Source: Bryobacterales bacterium (GTDB lineage Bacteria > Acidobacteriota > Terriglobia > Bryobacterales > Bryobacteraceae). From it: a stretch of 62,348 bases of DNA. Numbering within the stretch: position 1 is the first letter of the stretch; each line of letters starts with the position of its first letter. Made by a program: the position numbers and the translations under genes. Positions 59,324 to 62,348 of the stretch are shown here, in pieces. The stretch spans positions 1-62,348 of the forward strand of contig JAFAQY010000008.1 of assembly GCA_019261985.1 (NCBI GenBank), given 5' to 3'. Below the pieces are notes generated by a model. The model was not told the DNA's origin. It saw only the letters and a list, made by a program, of their open reading frames with translations, and made no database searches.

Positions 59324-60195
59324 CTAAGGCTTCGCTAGGAAGCCAAAGGTTTTGCCGCCAAGATTGTAGGTTCCGACGATTTCGCTAAGATCGCTTATGC
59401 CGAGCGGAGCGGTGGCGACAACACCAGGGTTGCCGGCAAACGAGGCATCCAGTCGAGTGAATTCCCCGTTGGCGAAGATAAACCCGTGCGTCGCCAGGCT
59501 GCTGTCCAAGTAGCTGCCAACGATCTCGCCCCTATTGTTTATTCCGACGGGATTCGTGCTTACTGCGCCGGGGAAATCGATGTGAGTGAAGGTAGATCTC
59601 TTTTTGAGGAAACCGTGTTGGGTCCCGCCGCTTATGCTGTAGGATCCGACAATCTCGCCTCGATCATTTATACCAAATGCTTGCGTACTGAAGGCGCCTG
59701 GAAAGGGAACATCGATTGAGGCGTACTGGTCTCGTTTACGGAGAAATCCGTGGAAATTCTGTGCTTTGTCCAGGTAGCGACCGACAATCTCATCACGGCT
59801 GTTAATTCCGCGAGCGAAGCTCAACACCGAGCCCCCTAAGTCAACGAAGGCGCCAGGAAAGTCAATGTTCGTAACTGCGTTTCCTTGCAGGGTAAAACTA
59901 TGACTCGGCGGCGCCACACGATTTCGCCCCGAACGTTAATCCCGCTTGGCCCGGTTAAGGTGGACCCGGGCAGATTGAAGACCGTGTATGCACCTTTTTC
60001 CAAGACAAACCCTTGCAGCGATGCCAGCGGGTCGGAGCCGGGCCTAAATTGTCCTACGATTACACCCAGATCGTTAATCCCTTGCGGGAAGGTTCCCGAC
60101 GCGCCTGGAAATTCCAGCGAGGTGAACGTATAGGATTCTCCGGCTAGAACCGGCCCCAATGCCAAAAGGAACAGCACCATACTTCTGCACGTCAT
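59324..60195 (-). pseudogene. Secreted HAF-repeat protein interrupted by a frameshift
   Basis: The start at 60195 is set by an AAGGAGG site; the first frame has a signal peptide (MTCRSMVLFLLALGPVLA) and repeats FPQGINDLGVIVGQFRPGSD and PSGINVRGEIV, then goes out of frame after GEIV near 59917. The next frame continues with HSFTLQGNAVTNIDFPGAF and four HAF-type units (GINDRGEIVGSYSISGGTQH, GINNRGEIVGSYLDSSLATH, GISDLSEIVGTYN). One missing base near 59917 reunites a protein of about 290 aa. HAF repeats form an extracellular propeller-like protein of unknown function. Confidence 0.82.
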
Positions 60196-60219
60196 GGGGG
60201 TTCCTCCTTGGCGGGCCAC

Positions 60220-60549
60220 TATATCACAAAATCAAGATAATCTTAGGCCAGCGCGAACGGGACAGCTTTCGGATTCGAGCCGTAGGGGATACGAAGCAGT
60301 TCGCACCCGTGCTCCAGGGCAGGCAGCACAGGCAGGCGTCGATGCAACCGTTCGCGTAATTCCGCGATCCTGGCGAGGATGTCGGAGCGGTGGTCCAGCG
60401 CGCCTCCGAACGCTTTGAAAGAGTCGCTGGCCGAGATGTTTTTCAGGCACTGCTCCGTGATAAACTCATCGGTGATGACCCAGCAAGCCTCCGTCTCGAA
60501 AACAGGCGCGCAAACGTGGCGGCCCCGTCCCGTAACGTATTGAAAAAAG
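60220..60549. other. Region without a clear gene before tRNA-Val
   Basis: Only short frames occur, and one (LRDKLIGDDPASLRLEN) runs into the tRNA and must be a shadow. The DNA may be a decayed coding remnant, but no family is recognisable. No repeats, hairpins or promoter motifs stand out. The tRNA gene follows immediately. Confidence 0.4.
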
Positions 60550-60626
60550 GGGCGCGTAGCTCAGTTGGTTAGAGCGCCTGCTTCACACGCAGGAGGTCAC
60601 AGGTTCGAGTCCTGTCGCGCCCACCA
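60550..60626 (+). tRNA. tRNA-Val(CAC)
   Basis: The DNA folds as a complete tRNA: 7-bp acceptor stem GGGCGCG/CGCGCCC, D arm GCTCAGTTGGTTAGAGC, anticodon arm with loop TTCACAC (anticodon CAC) and T arm ACAGG-TTCGAGT-CCTGT, with an encoded CCA (60624-60626). It is 77 nt long. An integrase tail lies 61 bp downstream, and a tRNA-like fragment is found at 62060-62085, so its 3' part is a likely integration site. Confidence 0.95.
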
Positions 60627-60687
60627 TATATTTCAATCAGATACAAGCATAGGGAAGAGTTGGAGCGAGTCGTTGTGACGTGAAGTT

Positions 60688-60957
60688 TCAATCCGCCTTC
60701 CTCGACTCGGGCTGGCTCATTGCCGAGGGGCCGCCCATCAGACCGCTTTCCAGTTTTTCCAGCACCGAGCACTTGGCGGCCATGCGCACGTGGCTGTAAT
60801 GTTCGAGCATCCGGCGCGACATGTGACCGGCGACGGCCATCAGCGTGGCGTCGGATGCGCCAGCCTCCGCCATTTCGGTGATGGCCTGGTGGCGGAGGTC
60901 ATGGAAGCGCAGGCCGCGGATCGGGGCGGTTAGGATTCCGTTGCATCGGGAGTACAA
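60688..60957 (-). pseudogene. Tyrosine recombinase C-terminal remnant beside tRNA-Val
   Basis: The frame contains GLRFHDLRHQAITEMAEAGA (HxxR box), LMAVAGHMSRRMLEHYSHVR (GH box and catalytic Tyr, HYSHV) and the C-terminal helix. It has the final catalytic half only; the N-terminal half and the first catalytic Arg region are absent. It sits next to the 3' end of the tRNA-Val gene, the usual target for such integrases. The 5' part runs into the end of the DUF433 gene, showing where a deletion joined them. Confidence 0.82.
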
Positions 60958-61174
60958 GCGTGTGCAGCGGGGCTAGCGAAATCATCTCCTCGCTCAGCGG
61001 CGGGTAGCCTTCAAGAATCTCCTGCGCGGTCGCTCCCTGAGCAAGCATGTCGGCAACCAGGTCAACAGGAATGCGCGTGCCTTTGAACACCGGTGTTCCG
61101 CGCATGATCTCCGGATCGCTGGTGACAAGCTCCCGTAACCGGGAGAGTGGTTCCGAATTCGGCGTGTTACTCAT
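60899..61174 (-). CDS. DUF433 antitoxin-like protein, possibly 3'-truncated
   Basis: From MSNTPNSEPLSRLRELVTSD the frame has the DUF433 core (EIMRGTPVFKGTRIPVDLVA, TAQEILEGYPPLSEEMISLA), a winged-helix-like domain in antitoxins. The last 20 residues (MQRNPNRPDPRPALP) do not resemble the usual ending, and they lie where the integrase remnant begins, so the natural C-terminus was probably lost at the junction. The start overlaps the upstream HTH gene by ATGA. It should be the third gene of the RelE-HTH-DUF433 group. Confidence 0.75.
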   Translation of the reverse strand: MSNTPNSEPLSRLRELVTSDPEIMRGTPVFKGTRIPVDLVADMLAQGATAQEILEGYPPLSEEMISLAPLHTLVLPMQRNPNRPDPRPALP

Positions 61175-61488
61175 TCGCTCGCTAACGCCCGGCGCACGAC
61201 AGCCGGCTCCTTTGCGATCACTGTCAAATAGGCTCGCGCCGCTGAATCGGGCTGCCGCCCGCCCTGTTCCCACTCCTGCAAGGCACGCTTGCTGATGCCA
61301 TACGCCCGCGCGAATTCAGCTTGCGACATCTTCACGCGCTTGCGGATCGCCCTGACGTCCACAGGTTTTGGCCACACCTGCTCCAGTTCTACCTTGCCGC
61401 GCCGGTGGGCCAGGACGAGCTTCATCCCTTCGAGCAGGTCTTCGCCGAATGTCGAAGCTTTCTTCTTCGCAGTTGCTTTCCTGGGCAT
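61171..61488 (-). CDS. HTH antitoxin (HigA/NadS-like), 105 aa
   Basis: The product has a basic N-terminus (MPRKATAKKKASTFGEDLLE), a linker, and a helix-turn-helix with VRAIRKRVKMSQAEFARAYG and SKRALQEWEQGGRQPDSAAR, the XRE/HigA-type motif. Such proteins bind the toxin of the preceding gene and repress the operon. It follows the RelE-like toxin gene by one base, the toxin-first order of HigBA systems. A 19-bp palindrome upstream of the operon (61841-61859) is its probable operator. Confidence 0.85.
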   Translation of the reverse strand: MPRKATAKKKASTFGEDLLEGMKLVLAHRRGKVELEQVWPKPVDVRAIRKRVKMSQAEFARAYGISKRALQEWEQGGRQPDSAARAYLTVIAKEPAVVRRALASE

Positions 61489-61489
61489 T

Positions 61490-61798
61490 CTATTGCGCTC
61501 CTTTCAGATGGGCCGCGATCTGTCGCAGTTGCTTCTTCTCATCAGCAGTCAGATCCGTTTTAACGTTCTTGGCGTACCATCGGATCAGGTAAACTCGCGC
61601 AGCGATCACCACGTACAGGTAAATGATCCGGGCGCCACCGCGTTTTCCTTTGCCCTTCGCCGCCCATCGCAGTTTCCGCACTCCGCCCGATCCCGGTATC
61701 ACGTCGCCCGCGCCGGGATGGTCGATTAGATAAACAACCAGCGCTTCAATACCATCGGTCGCGATCAATTCCGTAGCCTCGGCCTTGAACTTCGGCAT
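61490..61798 (-). CDS. RelE/HigB-like toxin, 102 aa
   Basis: The 102-aa protein has the RelE-fold sequence: GVRKLRWAAKGKGKRGGARI with IYLYVVIAARVYLIRWYAKN and VKTDLTADEKKQLRQIAAHL, matching HigB2/RelE toxins that cleave mRNA on the ribosome. Basic residues (K and R of the GKGKRGGAR segment) and Tyr are retained. The toxin comes first, followed by the HTH antitoxin one base later. The 9-bp inverted-repeat operator lies 43 bp upstream. Confidence 0.87.
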   Translation of the reverse strand: MPKFKAEATELIATDGIEALVVYLIDHPGAGDVIPGSGGVRKLRWAAKGKGKRGGARIIYLYVVIAARVYLIRWYAKNVKTDLTADEKKQLRQIAAHLKGAQ

Positions 61799-61840
61799 TG
61801 CAGGACCGTGATCTCGGGCGCATCGTCCACTACCATAAAG

Positions 61841-61859
61841 TATACCGCAATGCGGTATA
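61841..61859. promoter_or_regulatory. 19-bp palindrome, probable toxin-antitoxin operator
   Basis: TATACCGCA and TGCGGTATA form a perfect 9-bp inverted repeat around a single A, 43 bp upstream of the RelE-like toxin start. Palindromes of this size in this place are the usual binding sites of the HTH antitoxin, which autoregulates the operon. Confidence 0.72.
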
Positions 61860-62348
61860 ACCGATTTTGTGACCTGGAGTGTGACGTAACCTCACTCAAG
61901 AGTTAGCCAAATTGACTATTTTGCATCGTTGCTCGCTAGTTCGCAGCCGAGCTCATTGCAAACGCCAATGCATGCGAAACGTTTGAAGCACAAGGGCTTC
62001 GTCGGCACTCGCGATCATCGCCGCTCACTGCCTCACACACCACCGGCAAATTCAGACCCAGGAGGTCTTAAGTTCGAGTCCGGTGCAATTCGATCATTCC
62101 ATTCTCACCTTGCTCAAGAGGCACGCCGGCAGCTTCGCAGTCATTCCAATTGCCGCAGGTTTCGTGTGCAAATCGCATACCGGTGGAGCAAGGCTGTCAC
62201 ACCGACGAAGGTGTCGCTTTATGACACGGATTCTTCCTGGTCGTTATCTCACAGCCGTCCTTACCGCCACTTCCTAATCTCCCAATTTACCCGCATGAGA
62301 AACTGAAGGCTGTGGCAAGCCCCGCCAATGGCCTGAAGCGCTTGATTT
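61860..62348. other. Region without a supportable gene at the right end
   Basis: Beyond the operator palindrome I see only short unrelated frames and the tRNA fragment at 62060-62085. One plus frame ending at 62306 contains TPTKVSLYD, vaguely reminiscent of integrase-like text, but this is too weak to call. No start, ribosome site or domain was found. Confidence 0.4.
62060..62085 (+). repeat. tRNA 3'-end fragment, possible att-site remnant
   Basis: AGGAGGTCTTAAGTTCGAGT followed by CC at 62061-62082 matches bases 60591-60612 of the tRNA-Val gene at 19 of 22 positions, covering the variable loop, T stem and T loop. The acceptor-stem part is not kept. Such a partial copy lies where the distal attachment site of an element integrated into the tRNA would be expected, about 1.5 kb away. 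Confidence 0.55.

Noticed and set aside
60390-60572. Plus-strand frame ending in the tRNA-Val gene
   Set aside because: The stop lies inside the tRNA and no homology was recognised.
62083-62277. Short plus-strand frame at the right edge
   Set aside because: Although it holds a few hydrophobic residues, there is no start context or domain.
1-62348. CRISPR arrays or complete insertion sequences
   Set aside because: I saw no regularly spaced direct repeats and no full transposase; only integrase remnants and dispersed hairpin repeats.

Overview
The window reads as chromosomal DNA of an Acidobacteriota bacterium, most likely class Terriglobia near Bryobacterales/Solibacter. This is inferred from gene content, not from a marker tree. 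The pointers are an ADOP-type ABC permease with its PadR regulator, a TIGR03435 soil-type gene, an Oar-like TonB receptor with an N-terminal carboxypeptidase-regulatory domain, a DUF2934 protein, two tannase/feruloyl-esterase-family hydrolases, a Ser/Thr kinase with TPRs, PQQ dehydrogenases and futalosine-type menaquinone genes. Base composition is GC-rich, and many neighbouring genes are joined by 4-nt ATGA/GTGA start-stop overlaps.

Layout. 1-3.6 kb: the last codons of a KdpE-type regulator, a VanZ-like membrane protein, a coiled-coil/TPR gene broken by one base, tRNA-Ile(CAT), a small Lys-rich secreted protein, then a decayed patch holding a duplicated dehydrogenase tail, a degenerate tRNA copy and an integrase remnant. 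3.6-10 kb: a PQQ dehydrogenase, a glycosyltransferase-ACP-KASIII operon whose KASIII has Ser for the catalytic Cys, ruvB-folK and an orphan AbrB antitoxin. 10-22 kb: secreted proteins, a menaquinone pair (UbiA-type prenyltransferase plus mqnE), padR with the ADOP permease, HupE/UreJ, a flavin reductase, a fusion with a degraded metallo-beta-lactamase site, and a beta-propeller protein. 22-29 kb: treX-treZ-treY, turning alpha-glucan into trehalose. 29-36 kb: a frameshifted TIGR03435 gene, an S41-type protein lacking both catalytic residues, FmdB, LysR, and an LPS core cluster waaF / HldE-like / waaC / methyltransferase. 36-38.5 kb: an operon of a protease-dead HtrA, an intact HtrA and a LuxR regulator with a pseudo-receiver. 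38.6-49 kb: a TPP enzyme, two tandem tannases, a methyltransferase, a PQQ sugar dehydrogenase followed by a TIR/STAND-like protein, a PadR operon and an Old Yellow Enzyme. 49-60 kb: VapBC, the TonB receptor, a subtilase, the kinase and a frameshifted HAF-repeat protein. 60.5-62.3 kb: tRNA-Val(CAC) with a small decayed island carrying an integrase tail and a RelE/HTH/DUF433 module.

Three themes stand out. First, several enzyme-fold proteins lack key catalytic residues but keep their folds and operons (KASIII, MBL, S41, HtrA, receiver), suggesting retention as scaffolds or sensors. Second, a dispersed two-hairpin repeat occurs five times in intergenic DNA. Third, two tRNA loci carry tyrosine-recombinase remnants and tRNA fragments, the scars of old integrations. 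Three otherwise coherent genes carry single frameshifts; whether these are real or consensus errors cannot be decided from the sequence alone.
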